Source of the DNA: Prinia subflava
Taxonomy: Eukaryota; Chordata; Aves; Passeriformes; Cisticolidae
DNA length: 64,000 nt
NCBI RefSeq assembly: GCF_021018805.1
Contig: NC_086251.1
Span: forward strand, 19,263,098 to 19,327,097
Direction of reading: 5' to 3'
Shown here piece by piece: positions 13,353 through 25,900 of this stretch (position 1 is its first letter; each line of letters opens with the position of its first letter). The notes below the pieces were generated by a model. The model made no database searches and was not told the origin of the DNA. It saw nothing but the letters and a program-made list of their open reading frames with translations. The translations under genes were made by a program, and so were the position numbers.

Positions 13353-16300
13353 GTGAGTAACCGAGCCATACTTGGGTGCATTTGTAGAAAACAAGTGCAG
13401 TTCTCATATGCAGCTTTGTCATGGGTACATTTACTCATTTTTGGAGGAGTCTGTTGTTTCATTAATATTAAAATGATATTTAGCATAACAAGACATATTT
13501 GAGAAGAAAGGAAGTACATTCATGTGGTTCAGAAAATTTCTGCAAGAAATGGTATGTTTGTTATGTCTACATTGCTCCAAGTGTAATTTAATTGCTTGAA
13601 ATCGCAGGCTTTACCTGAGGCTTTTGCAACAAATTGGGACACTCAGGTAAAATTTATTTAAAAGATGTTTTGGCTTGTCTGTGGTGCTTGGAACTGCTAT
13701 CTAAAATTGCTGGATGCAAAAGACAGTGCACGGTTCATTTACAGGAGCCAGTGGATATGAAGGCCCTGGAAGGCCATATTTCAGGATGGTGGCCAGATTT
13801 GTGGACAAGAAGTAATTTTTTATGTACCTATGGCTTTGAAAACAATATAGGCAGTCTGTGCCTGAATTTGAGGAGAGAAATTTCTACCTTGGTCACGGTC
13901 TGTGAAATCAATTGAGTTTTAATGTTGTTTGGGGTAGTAACATATGCAACATTTTTTGATAAATAATTTAGATAAATAGATTTTGAGGAATGACTGCTTT
14001 CTAAAGATTTTGCCATAAGGAAGAGAGGAAACTAGACTGTCTGCTAGCTCCAGAAATCTAACTTCAGTATTTGGCAGTAACTGAGTTTGATGACCACCAG
14101 AGAGATCCTGTCTTCTCTTACCTTTCAGCTTGCAGGACAGGGAACAAGATGCTATCTTTTCTAGCTGGGGCAAAAGTTATGCCTTCTGTTTCATGGGGTT
14201 AATCTGTTCAGTCTGTCTCACTTCACTGACAGGCAGCAAATCCAGCAACCCTGTTTGGTTTGACATCAAAGTCTAGGAAAACCAGAGAAACCAATGTAAG
14301 GGTTTTTTATTCACTCAGTTTTTCTTCTGTGCATGAAACCTCACTGTGTGTCATTTGAGGTGGGGCACTTCCAGTTTCACTTGCTGCTGGAGTCACTGGC
14401 GTAAACTCGTTTTCCCGTGCATGTGTTCTGTTGCCAAGAACAGAACATGCCATTTAGTAGCAGCCACTGTGTCTCAGTGATTTGTTCTGTAGGCATGTAT
14501 GTATGCTGCATCTGTAGCTTGTCAGAAACAAAATTTAGCTGACTTCAAGTCGAGGGTACATATTTCTATTTTATACTATAGTGGACCCAGCTGAGTATTG
14601 GGATTTTTCTTGTTTCCCAGAAGACATCTAAAACTACCTCGAAGCATGTTACTGGATAAATTTAATTTCTGTTATAATCTAAAACCAGCATAGATGGGAT
14701 GGTAGATAGTAAGCTCTATTTTGTAGCTCATTAGGTAGCAAAAGGAAAAAAAGCTGATGATGGTTTTGGATGGTTTACTCTTTTGCTACACTGCAAGGAG
14801 GGAGTTCTTGCTTCTTCTTAAACGATGTTCAGATTTATGCTGAGTGTTCCTGAAGAAGGCAGTTTTCAGCTGAGTATCTTGCCCCTACACAGTTCAGAAA
14901 GTTGCACTCTGCAGCTGCATTCTGCTGCAGAAGGCAAAGAAGGTGCTGCCTTGTCTGTGCTGAAGATGGGATCCCAAATTGCTGTTAGATGGTAACTGAG
15001 AATCTCTTTCATCACATGGCATGCCTTCTACTGCTTTCTACGTAGAGCAAAACACAAGAGCCAATGTAGCTTGTGCATATTTGTGTGTATGTCTGCTTGG
15101 TATTCTGCCCTGGTTTCTGGTATTTTAGATCTGCAGGGAGTCATCTTACCCTCACTAAGAGGGCCTCTTTGAATTTAAAGTTCTTAAACAGCAAATGAAC
15201 TTTGTACAGATTGGAAATTTGATAGGCTGAGGGCACCTGTCCTGTTTTTCCTGGACCTCAGGTTTGGAATGTCCTGTGGATGCCCCTGGGTGTGTTGATT
15301 GGTTGCTTTCAGGGGTGGTTTTGTTCAGTTCTGGTAACACACTGTGACATTAATTTTGAGTGTGCTCTTTCTCAGATAGAAAATAATCTCTGCAGAGCTG
15401 TTGAGGACACACCAAGTGTCACCCTGTACCAGGGGACTGTGTTTTATGTGTGCATGGAGAACTTCACAGGGTGAAAGCAGCAGTTACCCTTTCCTGTCAA
15501 AACCCCTTTGCTAACCTTCCCGTCTGCAGCATTCAACTGCGACACAAAGGGCCCAGTCACTTTGCAAGCACTTTGCATCCTGAAGAAACCACTTGGCAAG
15601 GCTTGTCAAAATTTTGTGTGACAGGAGCCTACGGGGCTTTCGCTGCAAATTTGGCACCCTGTGGTAACATTGTTCCCAGGTTTTAAGTTTATTTTTTTTA
15701 ATTACTTTGACAAAGAGTATGGCAAATAGAAAATAGATAGCAAATTTTGAGTCGTTTCTGTCGAAATCATGTGTTTGTCCCCACAGCTTCATTACAGGTA
15801 AAGGGCATGGATTAATCCAACTGAACTTTGGATTTTACTGACAGAGAAAAGTTACTTTCCAGGAACAAACAGCAGATTAATAAGGATTACAGGGTTCCAG
15901 CAGAGAGAGAAGCAAAGGCCCACGTGTATAGTTTCCTAATTCTCCTTTAAAAAAATATGTGGCAAGCTGGGTTTTCCCATGAATTATTTCCTCAGCATTT
16001 GCTTAAAGTGCCTAAGGTATAGTTGCATAATGAGCAATTATGAAATTTTCAGCTGCCTGTCATTACATATGCATTTTAGTTGAGCTTGTGCAATATTCTT
16101 GGAATAAGTATTCGGCAGACTATCCGTTCTGGCAGCTTCCCTCATCCCCCTCTTCCTGTTCCCCTGTATTGACAAATGCCCTTCGTTTGTTTTTCTTTGT
16201 GGGAGATTCATAATCCCATAACTGTCACATGCACAGTAATGTATCACATGCAGTAAGTCTTTGCAAGGTTCTAGGGTGTTTTCAGTTTAAAGTCTAAGTC

Positions 16301-17734
16301 AGCACCAGATGATGATCATGGAGCTCACTGAAATTTCTTTCTAAGGTGCAGTTGTGTGGGCTGCCCTTGAATTTTCAGGAAAAAACCTTTAAAATTAGTG
16401 CGTTGTCGATCACATCCTGCATAAATAATGTAAAAGGATATTTGGAGCAAACTGCAACTGAAATATAAGAGTAGGATTTGTAGAATTCAGTTGTACTGGG
16501 GAGAAAAAATAATAATTAAACTAACGTAAGGGTGCTTTTTCTAAACAAGACTTCACATATTACACTTAATTTTCCAGTTATTTGACCTAAAAGATGCAGT
16601 ATTTAGTTTATACGTGAGACATTTTCCCATAACTGATACATTTTTGTGTGTGTGTTTCATTTTTCAGCAAAGGATTGAAAAACACTATGTAATGTAATAA
16701 ACTCCTTGGAAGACATTCTGGACTGGTTTACTGAAATAGGCAAATCTTACCGAGAGAACAACTAATTTAAGCTTACTGCCACATGCTAATTAGCTGTAAA
16801 AATCTCAAAGCATTGTTTTTCTATAAATATAAATGCATTTCAGAAGACCTACTTTATACTTGTATTTATGTAAATAATTCCCACACTGCATATCTATATT
16901 AATATATGAAAACAGAAAAGTTAAATGGATATAGAAATAAGGAATGCAGGATAATTGAAATTCACCTTAATTGAAAGAACAGATCTACAATCTTAGATCT
17001 GTCTAAATAGGCAGGTGCATTAATATAATCATTGTATCTCCTATACTTTTTACTTCTGATAAATTAGTAAACTACAAGCTTTCCAGCTGCAAGTGCTACA
17101 TATCTGAAGTGATATGCATCACATGGTGTTGACATACAATATGTTAATGTTGAGTAGCACATGTCAGAATTGGGCTGGCAAGCCTACAGTTCATACAGCT
17201 CTGTTCAGCTCCTTTGGATGCTAGTTCTTCTCCACTTGTAGTTTTTCTGTTTGCAGTGCACTTCTCTTGTGAGTGGCACTAAGCTGTGTCGTTGGAGGAG
17301 TAACGTGTGTGCATGTTTGTGGCTGTTGGGTATATTTTTTTGTTGGGGATTGTCTGTGTGGTTTGTGAGCATTATATAGCACTGTGTTTTTATTAATCTG
17401 AAGTAGCTGTTAGGCCTCTGTATTGCTCTGCAATAGCTTCAGGAACCAGCAAGCATAAATGCTGTTGTAGGTGGAGGGGGATTTTTTGTTTTGCTTGAAG
17501 GGAGCTGCTCAGCAAACTGTATCACATGAGAGCTGTGTTTGTAGCAGTGTCAGAAGACCTGGTGTGTAACCAACCATCTCTTAAGCTTCTGGGGGGTATA
17601 ATCTGTACTGGTGAGCTTGGGACCATATTTACACCTGGAGCCACACAGCCATTGTAGAACGGATAGGAGGAGTCATTTGGAGGAAGGACTACCCTAAAAT
17701 GTTGTTACAGGGTTCTTTTCTTACAGAAGGAGTG

Positions 17735-17815
17735 ATAAAGTACTGAGGTGTTGGGGCATGGGTTGGACTCCGTGATCTTGAATGTCTCATCCAACCTAGT
17801 AATTCCGTGACAGTT
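17735..17815 (+). repeat. CR1 LINE 3'-tail fragment, sense
   Basis: The sequence 'ggcatgggttggactccgtg' followed by 'atcttgaatgtctcatccaa' and 'cctagtaattccgtgac' is a diverged CR1 3' end (consensus type: ggttggactagatgatctt...tccaaccta..attctatgat). About 80 bp can be recognised; the 5' boundary is not clear. Confidence 0.75.
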
Positions 17816-20800
17816 CTTAGACTTGGTTAAGACTGATAACAAATCAGTTATGTTTGCTTTTCCCAGAGAGACTTTGCTGGGATGTAGCACAGACTTTCTG
17901 GGAGGGAAGAGAGCTGTATCTTGGACTAAAACCAATTCTGTAAAATTGTGTAAGGCCTCACATGGGTGTGCATCTGTAGGAGGAAAAAGGAAACCTGGCA
18001 GCCAGGGGAAGAGGATCTTTATTCTCTCTTGTTTAAGAATCCCCACTCTCTCATCTGTCTGCTGGCTGTGTTCTGCTTGCAGCACCAGACTCATCACCAG
18101 ATTTGGGGTCAGGAGTAGGCACCTCAGTTCAGACTCCCAGGGATGTTTGTGGAGTCTCAGCTTCCTCTGCAATGAAGAATTTTCTGCTCATGCTCATTTG
18201 AAATGATCTTTCTTGACTCATTTGCTATCATAGAAATGATGTTGCAGTTTGTGCAGCCCTGTTCACACCGCTCTGTAGTGTGGAACAGACTGCTGAGAGG
18301 ACATGCGATGATCTGCAATGATCTGTAATGTTCAGCAGGTCAGACTGGTGAGTGGTTTCAGATCTGAATGGCTTTTGGTGAATTTAAACTCTTCTGTTAC
18401 ACGTTTTTAAACCCTGAACTGTGGGTCAGGATTTCCTGATGTGATACTACCTCTTTCTGGAACACAGGAATAAGCCAGCCTCTACCTGCCAACAGACAGT
18501 GCACATATCCTGTTCAGGAGCATAGAGCCTTCTTGCTCCACTCTTCTGATTACAAAATCACTTTGTCTGTGTTTTGCTTCCTGCTTAATTAGGCATTTCA
18601 GTATGTTATTTTATACCTTGCGCCACATGAGCTTTGTTTAATTCCAAGAGGGCCTTTGCCAAGTGAGCTGTTGAAGAAAGTCAGGTCCAGTTTCACAGAA
18701 TGAGACGTTTTAGATCAGAACAGAAGGGTCACACCTTTCTGCTCTAATCTAAGTAGAAAGGAAGTGCTCACAGAGCAGAGAGACTCATTGACTGAAGGGA
18801 AGAAGATAAACTTATGAAGGTGAATTTTTTCCTGTCCCTTTTCAGTATTAGCTGCCAGGTGAACTTGTATCTGAGCCCTAAACAAGTGAAAGGTGTGACT
18901 CTGTTGAAGAAGAAAGTGTTTTTTATAAGGAACACACCTAGGCTGTGGCTAATTCCATCCTGTGTTCAGCAGTGCTCTTGGAGATACATAAAACTTTCTA
19001 TTCTTCAAATGTTTCTTGAGAAATTTTTTTCTGCTGTTCTGGGTGGGATAGGATGGCGTGGGATGGTGGAGGGCCCCTGCATGTGAATGATGACCCAGCC
19101 TCAATTAGGCTGGTCTTTATCACCTTTTGGCTGAAATGCAGCAGCCCAGTCGACAGGGGTGTGGAGGCTTCAGTCCTCAAGGTAGGTACTATGTCTCCTT
19201 GGCAGCATGAGGTGCTGTGGGTATATTCTTAATTCTTTAAGCTGAGATTTCCCAGATAACTAACTACAAATCAAATTCAAGATGCCAGTTCTTTTCTTCA
19301 CAGGCTAGGCCATACATATGGAAAAGGCAGCTACATGTCTGAAGTGAAGACTGTTGTCTGGGCTACTGTTGAGCATAAATGGATTTTCCACAATAAAGGC
19401 GAACCTTTTCTGTAGTAAAGAGAATTTTTTCTTAGAGGTTGTGCTGGGATACTGGATTAGTCTTCTCTCTTTCCCCCTTGCCCAATTTTCAGGAACTGAA
19501 AAACATCAAGGAGTTCTGTTTTTCTGTTCCAAGTGCAAGGTTCATATTAGTTGACCTTGTCTTCAGCATCATAAGTAACCAGAAATTCTCAGCTGTGAAG
19601 AAATAGAGCAAAACCAGCCCTGCAGCAAAACCCTGTTGTGCAGAAGCATTTGCAGCAGGGACTTCTTGTCCCACCTACATGATACAGGAGACAATGTGGC
19701 CTCTCATGTCACTTAATGCACTAGTAGAAAACTTTCAAATAATGTTTTGATTGAATGAGATCCCTTCATAGGATGGTTTTGATCAGATATTCTCTTAAAC
19801 TTTTATATGCCCTGCTTGGTACTGTATCAAATGGCTTCAAAGTGAAAAAATACACCGTTTAAATATTGCCAGTTTAAATACTCCTTTGAGTCTTTCCACA
19901 TTCAAATTTCTACCACTATGAACTTACATTAATCTATAACAATTTGTGATTTATTAGAGCTGCTGTATTGCCATAAAAACCTCTAAATCTTGTGTAATTA
20001 TCCAGGAACTCTTTTGTTTTGTACTTCTCTTTTAAAGGGACAGCTTAAAAAAGAAACAACTGACAGGCAGCTTCTAAATTTAGTCTTTGTGGAGTGCTCA
20101 GAAATTACTTCTGTATGTGCAGCTTTTGCCATATTTATCAAGAGGAAATCCTGAGGATGTATTAAACTACAAAGTTGAAGAATTATTTGAGTTTTACATG
20201 TTTGAAGCTCTCCTTTCTCCCTGAAGAATTATTTTAGGCTATCTGATATCAAATCACCCTTTTCCTCTTGCTAGGGAGAGAATTCTGCTTTACTTCCATT
20301 GTTGGGATCAGCTTCCTGTATTTAAAGGAGGGATTTTGTATGTAGTGGTACAAAGGCTTCTGTACCTATGAAGTGTGGAAACGAGCCCCCCTTTAAGAGA
20401 ACGTGGTAAATATTCTAGCACAGAACAAGTATGTGTTTTTCCAGTTGCTGAGAAAAAGTTGGCTTCCCTGGAAGTTGGAGTAATTTTGAGTTTGTCAGAC
20501 CAGCAGGCTGGAGAGTTGAGAGAGGTTTTAACTTGGTAACCTTCTCGAAGTTACTTGCTATAGTGTTTGCCAATAGCTATGAGTGATTTCCTTTAAATAC
20601 TGTTACCTACTATGATTTCATTTTCCTACTTCTGTGTTTTCCCAAGAAAAATGCTGAATTTGCCATAGAGCTTACCTCTAACCTAGAGAGAAGGTGATTT
20701 TTCCTGCCGGGGAGTTGTGATCCCATGAATACTGTCTTACAGCAGTGTTAAAAGAGACTTGTTTCTTTGATGTTTTGAAGATAGTTGTACCAATATGCAC

Positions 20801-21989
20801 AGTTTGTCACCCTACTTTGGGAACTAACTTTTCACTGAGAGAAAGTCCTCCTCCTGCTCTTATTTGAACCCTTTCTTGGTGTTTAGTGACCTTAGGTGTG
20901 AACTTCTTAAATGAAGAATGCAGAGTGTTTACCACAAACACAAATTCCAGCCTCTTTTCAGCTTTGTTGGGTCATTTTATTTATTTATTTCACATTACTA
21001 CAGAGCATCATACTGGAGTATTCCAGCTGGATTGTCCTGAGCAGTGCTGGGAGGGCAGGTGGTGGTACCACAGGTCCCTATCAGCACAAATTTCTGCAGT
21101 TTTTGCTTGTGAAACACGTGAAAAGTGGATGCTGTAAGAAACAGGAGACTTGGTGTGCTGGGCTGGCCTGATGAGGTTCCCATGTTTCTGAAGAACTCAC
21201 TACAAATAAAGGTGTGGAACTTGCTTTTCATGCCACATCTTATTAGTGAAATTTTGAAAGCTGTCAATGCCATTTTTAGACTTGTATCATCCAGGCCTAA
21301 CGAGAGAGAAATCTAACAGACATACATGACAGCCACCACCAGCCTACCCTAGTTCTCCCAAGATTGCCTGCAGTGGTGGGAAATTTTTCTGATAAATGTC
21401 GGTAGTGTGGATGAGACCAAAGGTTTTTGTGTCTATTTATCCTTTCTAAAAATTCTTCAGTGCACTGATGGGATAGCAGTCACTCAAAGGAAGACTTCCT
21501 TTGCTTGGCTTGATTGACCAGAGTCATTCTGTGGGAAAGGATGCTAACTTATTCTAAACTGAAGGTGACCCTGGCCTTTTTGTGAGCAATAAAGACATAA
21601 TAGAGGCCCAGTTAGGGTTCAGCGGAACCCCCACAGCCATCTGCACACTTCATTGGCAGAAGTGGCTTTCACTTGAACTTGCATTTGACAAGTGTTTTCT
21701 GTCTCTTTCTCATTCAGAAGGGTCCTTCAAAGCCAAGTAATTGAAATGCTTTCACCCCTCACTCCTTTTTCTCCTTCCCCCAGACTTGCTTAAATTGCAG
21801 GGCAACTGGCATTCACTGTTAAATGGGTAAAAATGCATCCACTTCCAAAGCTCACACTTTCTTTCCTTTCCCATAGGGAAGTTTCTAAATAAAAACCCAC
21901 CCTCTTTTCCACAGTCTCCAGCATCAGCTCCATAAGGAAAAAGTTGAAGGGAAAAAAGTGTTTCTGTTGCAAGACGCGTTGCTGATTTT

Positions 21990-22046
21990 CTCCCTCCCTC
22001 TTTTTTTTTTTTCTTCCCCCACCCCCCTTTTTTTTTTCCCCTCATC
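21990..22046 (+). repeat. Polypyrimidine tract (C/T only, low complexity)
   Basis: A nearly uninterrupted run of C and T is made of ctccctccctc, T-runs and ccccacccccc blocks. There is no coding signal in it; the frames that cross it on the - strand give only lysine- and glycine-rich artefacts. Confidence 0.85.
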
Positions 22047-22910
22047 AGGCTGGACTTTTTGAAATGAAACACAAATCAGGTCTCTGGAATAAAAGGTTGT
22101 GAGTATGCCTTGTGGCATTTGGAATGAGGCTATTCACTGCCTGAATGACTATAAATAGAAAGCAAGGAGCTGCGTATTTCTCAGTTCAGACTCCCTGCAA
22201 AGAAGCGCCCTTCCCAGTTAAAGGGTGACTTTTTGAAAGAAGCCTTGTTCCTTGAGCTGAAATGAATTGCTCCAGGAATTCTTCTCCTTGCAGCTTGCAT
22301 AAAAGGCGTTAATCTCTAATTTATTTCTCCTTTTAAAAGGCAGTGTACTCCATCATAAATGTATATTCTTAGCCATGTTGCCAGATATGCCTGTCTTGTC
22401 TGTACAGAGTTGCATGTAAAAAAATTCTGAGTGCAGAACATTGTTCTTGGCAATTTTTGTGCCTGAAAGCTTTCTTTTTGGCTCTGGGCCAGCTGTCGGC
22501 TCCCTTTTTATCTGGTATTCATTCTTTAGTGAGAAGGCTAAATTAGCAGCACTCAGGTTTTTGTGGCTTTTTTTTTTTTTTAAGGGATGGAGGAACAGAA
22601 TGGGAATTGTGATTGATTTTTATAATAAAAGATTTGATTCTCCCGACACACTTGTGATGTTGCCGATGGTAAGAGCTCCAATAGGTTATTGTTGCAGTTC
22701 TGCAGACGATTTGTTTGGCTGTTAAAAAATGCTGATAAATCTCCCGTGTTGTGCAGTTATGTAAATTTAGTGCAATCATTTTTCTTCTGCCTCCCCTTTT
22801 CAGAAGGACTGTAGTATTGAAGAAAGACACACAGGAGATGGGAGGAAAATGTTTGACAGGTTTGTGAGTTGGCACTGTTAAAGATCCTAGCACTCAAGCT
22901 GTTGGATTGG

Positions 22911-22998
22911 CTTTTTTCTCTTTTTCACCCCTTTTCTCCCCCCCTTTTTTTTCTCCTCTCCTTTTTTTTCTTCCACCCTTTCCCCTTTTTTCATCCTC
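22911..22998 (+). repeat. Long polypyrimidine tract
   Basis: About 90 bases consist almost entirely of C and T, with alternating T-runs and C-runs and only isolated A residues. The + strand frame here (from 22907) translates to a Phe/Ser/Pro-rich peptide that is a composition artefact. Homopurine-homopyrimidine DNA of this kind can form triplex structures in principle. Confidence 0.85.
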
Positions 22999-25900
22999 AC
23001 ACAGTGGTGTTTTGTGTGGTGTTATTTTAAAAGCTGCTCCTTATTTTCTCCTCAGACCTTTTGTTTCACTTTTTTTCTACCTTCAAAAAACTAGCAAGGG
23101 CAGCCTTTTTCATAGTCTTCTCTTCTCTGTTCATAGTTTTTAAAGAATGGGTCTATAGTTTCTTTGCATTGCTCTTTCCATTACTTAGGGAAACCTAGTT
23201 GTGTGAGCGGTTTTTCTCTTCCTTTGTTGAACAGAGGAATTAAAAGGTTGACAAATACCTTGTTTTTTTAAAGCCCAGTCTGTGCATGGCTTGCAGTGGT
23301 TTTTGCATTAGTGCTAATGTAAAAATGAGAGCAACAGCGAACAGGCAGGAAATAAGGGGAGCAGGATGTCAGTACTGTTCACGGTTCTAGCTGAAGGGAG
23401 GAAAACCAGAAAAAGAAATGTGCTCTTCAGCAAGACCAGGAAAGCAGTTTTTAAGCGGTCACCAAGCAGACTAAGGAGATAAGAGATTCTGTAATATTTA
23501 ATTTTGTTGTAATTTTCTAAATTGTAAATTTCTTAGCTTAAAACTGATGGCCAGTGTCACTCAATTGAGTTTTTCACAGCTGGACAAATGAATAACAAAC
23601 TTTGTAGAGAAATGCAGTCGAGTTGGTCGCTTTCCTCTCGATTCCGACTACTGGGACATCTTGATCCTTGTCATTTCATCATTGTCATTTTGCCTCCTGT
23701 CTGTGTTCTGGTTTCTGTCTGGGGTGCTCTGTTTCTGGGGTTCTCTGTTTCTGACAAAGGTTTCCCTTGTCACCTTTGTCTGACTTCACCTCTGATGGGC
23801 CTCTAAGGTGCTCTTGCATTTGCAGCTTGTGTAAGTATTTCTGTCACCTTGCTTTCCCTCAGGAACCTCTTGTGAGCCACTGCAAGAACACATCGGGCTG
23901 TTTTTCATCTTGCCCTGCCTCTAATGACTTCAGTCCAACTTTTAAGGCTGCCTGGTAGATGTCACCCACCATCCACTCACAGCTGTAAAGTTTGCCTGGT
24001 ACCATTCCATCTTAGATTATATTTTTACAGTAAATTTTCTCCTGCTTCTTAATTTGAACTGACTTTGCTTCATGGGATGTTTTACCTTTATAAATCTCCT
24101 TGAGCAGAGCTCTTAGTTTAGAAAGACAAGTGATTGCTCAAGTCATATTTTGCCAGTTATTCATCTGAGTTGCCTTTGAGTTCTTCACTTGACTTAAAGT
24201 TACTTTCCAGCTAAAAAAAAATACACATTTTTTCCTAGATCAAATATTACATTGGTTTGTTTTTAATTATGTTGTACACTAGCTCATGATTATATGAAAT
24301 TTTGAATCATGAAATTTTAAAATTTATTGGTAAGATGACTTTATGTGTTTAGAAGTAAAACATCATGATTTGTAAAATGAGTGGCAAGGACAGAGTACAT
24401 TTTTTTGTCCTAGTTACGGATCTGGTTTTATTCCTGGTTAAAATATCAAACTTTTTTGGCAAATTTAAGGCAAGAGGAAACTTTCCAGGAAGGACATCAT
24501 TAGAGCCTAGGTAGTTGCTTCTAATGTAAAACTGGCCTCCTTTTTTGTCAGATATATTAATATTTTAGTCTTATTTTGAAAACTCCATTGCTGCCATCTA
24601 GCAAGTGAAGTGCTGGAGAGGCTCTAGTCACGAAAGCTGGAGAGAAGTCAGGTGAGATCTGTCTGTAGGAGAGGAGAACTGGTTTTTGTTCCTCTTCCCT
24701 GGGGTTTCTCCTTTTCAGGCTGGTTCAAGCAGTGAGGCTGTGGGCCCAGCTACCCTGCTCTCACCTTGCATTCCTGTAGCCTGTCCATCTGCTTAAGGCC
24801 CCAGCAGTTAATACAGATCTACATGAGCAAAGTCCCCACTCAAACCCCATGCCTCTTGAACACATCTCAGAATGGATCTTTGTTTTATCAGATAATCACA
24901 ATTAACAAACTCCATGCATCAATTTTGCAAATGTCTGTGATGAAAGAGCTGATTTGGTTTTAGGTCTTGCTTCCCTTAGCATTTAGAAGGGTTTTACAAA
25001 TTGTGTTCCAACAGTGTGGATGGTCACTCCTCTAATTTACCTTCTGGTCCTCTCTGCTCTCACATGTGAGGGTTCCTTAACCCAGAAACCATGGCTATTT
25101 GTCTCATCCAAGTTCTGTGCTACCTTTGAACAAAAGTGATGTAATTGCTTTTTCCAGTGAGGTAAGATATAAATAAAAATGTTTCTTGTATTTTAACACT
25201 GTTTTTACTGAATTGTTCTGTGTTCCTTTGGTTTTGTCTTTGCTTTACTTTTCTTCACTCTGACCCTGTGAGGTGGCAGTATTCTTAGCTGTCACAGATC
25301 CAGCTGCATTCCTGTAGGAGGCAGAAGGTTTCTGTGTCTTGTGTGTAACCAAGAAGACCCCTATTCACCTTGGCCACATCTGGAGGCGTGGTACTGTTTG
25401 AGGTGATACAGAAAATTCTTTCTGAAGAGGTGCTTGATGTGCCTTGTATGTGTATGCAGACTCAGAAGGATCTGGGGTTGGGAAGGAATATTCCCTATCA
25501 TTTGCTGTCCAGCCTGATAAATGGTCCTGTTCCTGTCAGCACAGTATAGAACTGGGAGCTGTGCATCTTTGTGGCACTGTAGGTGTCATCCATTTTGCCT
25601 GTGGGATGAGGATGGGTGATACTCAGTGCCACCAGAGGGACCTCAGTGTGGAGCAGTGTATGAATGAACCTGGACCCCATGTTCTTAAATGGCTTTGAGA
25701 TGGACATTTGTGAACCATTTAATGAATTGGTGATTTGGCAGGTGTCAGGTTTTTTCATTGCAAGGGAAAGCAGTTGTGTTTCTCGTACAAAAAACAGTTC
25801 TGTGCTTTCCACTGATAAATGCTGTTGTCATGCAGCAATATCCTACATATACCTTGTTCTAATTGTATAACCCTTTCTGAACACTGCCATTTCTGGTGCA

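Noticed and set aside
13353..13502. Extension of exon 7 into an open downstream frame
   Set aside because: The GAG|gtgagt donor is strong and the LRP5 protein continues VINVDG in exon 8. The extension has no propeller sequence.
17705..18172. 155-codon open frame on the - strand
   Set aside because: Its C-terminal half is the reverse complement of a CR1 tail (17735-17815) and the remainder has no domain or splice context. It is a chance frame.
21752..22118. Overlapping - strand frames rich in Lys/Gly
   Set aside because: They cross a C/T-only tract, so the composition is imposed by low complexity.
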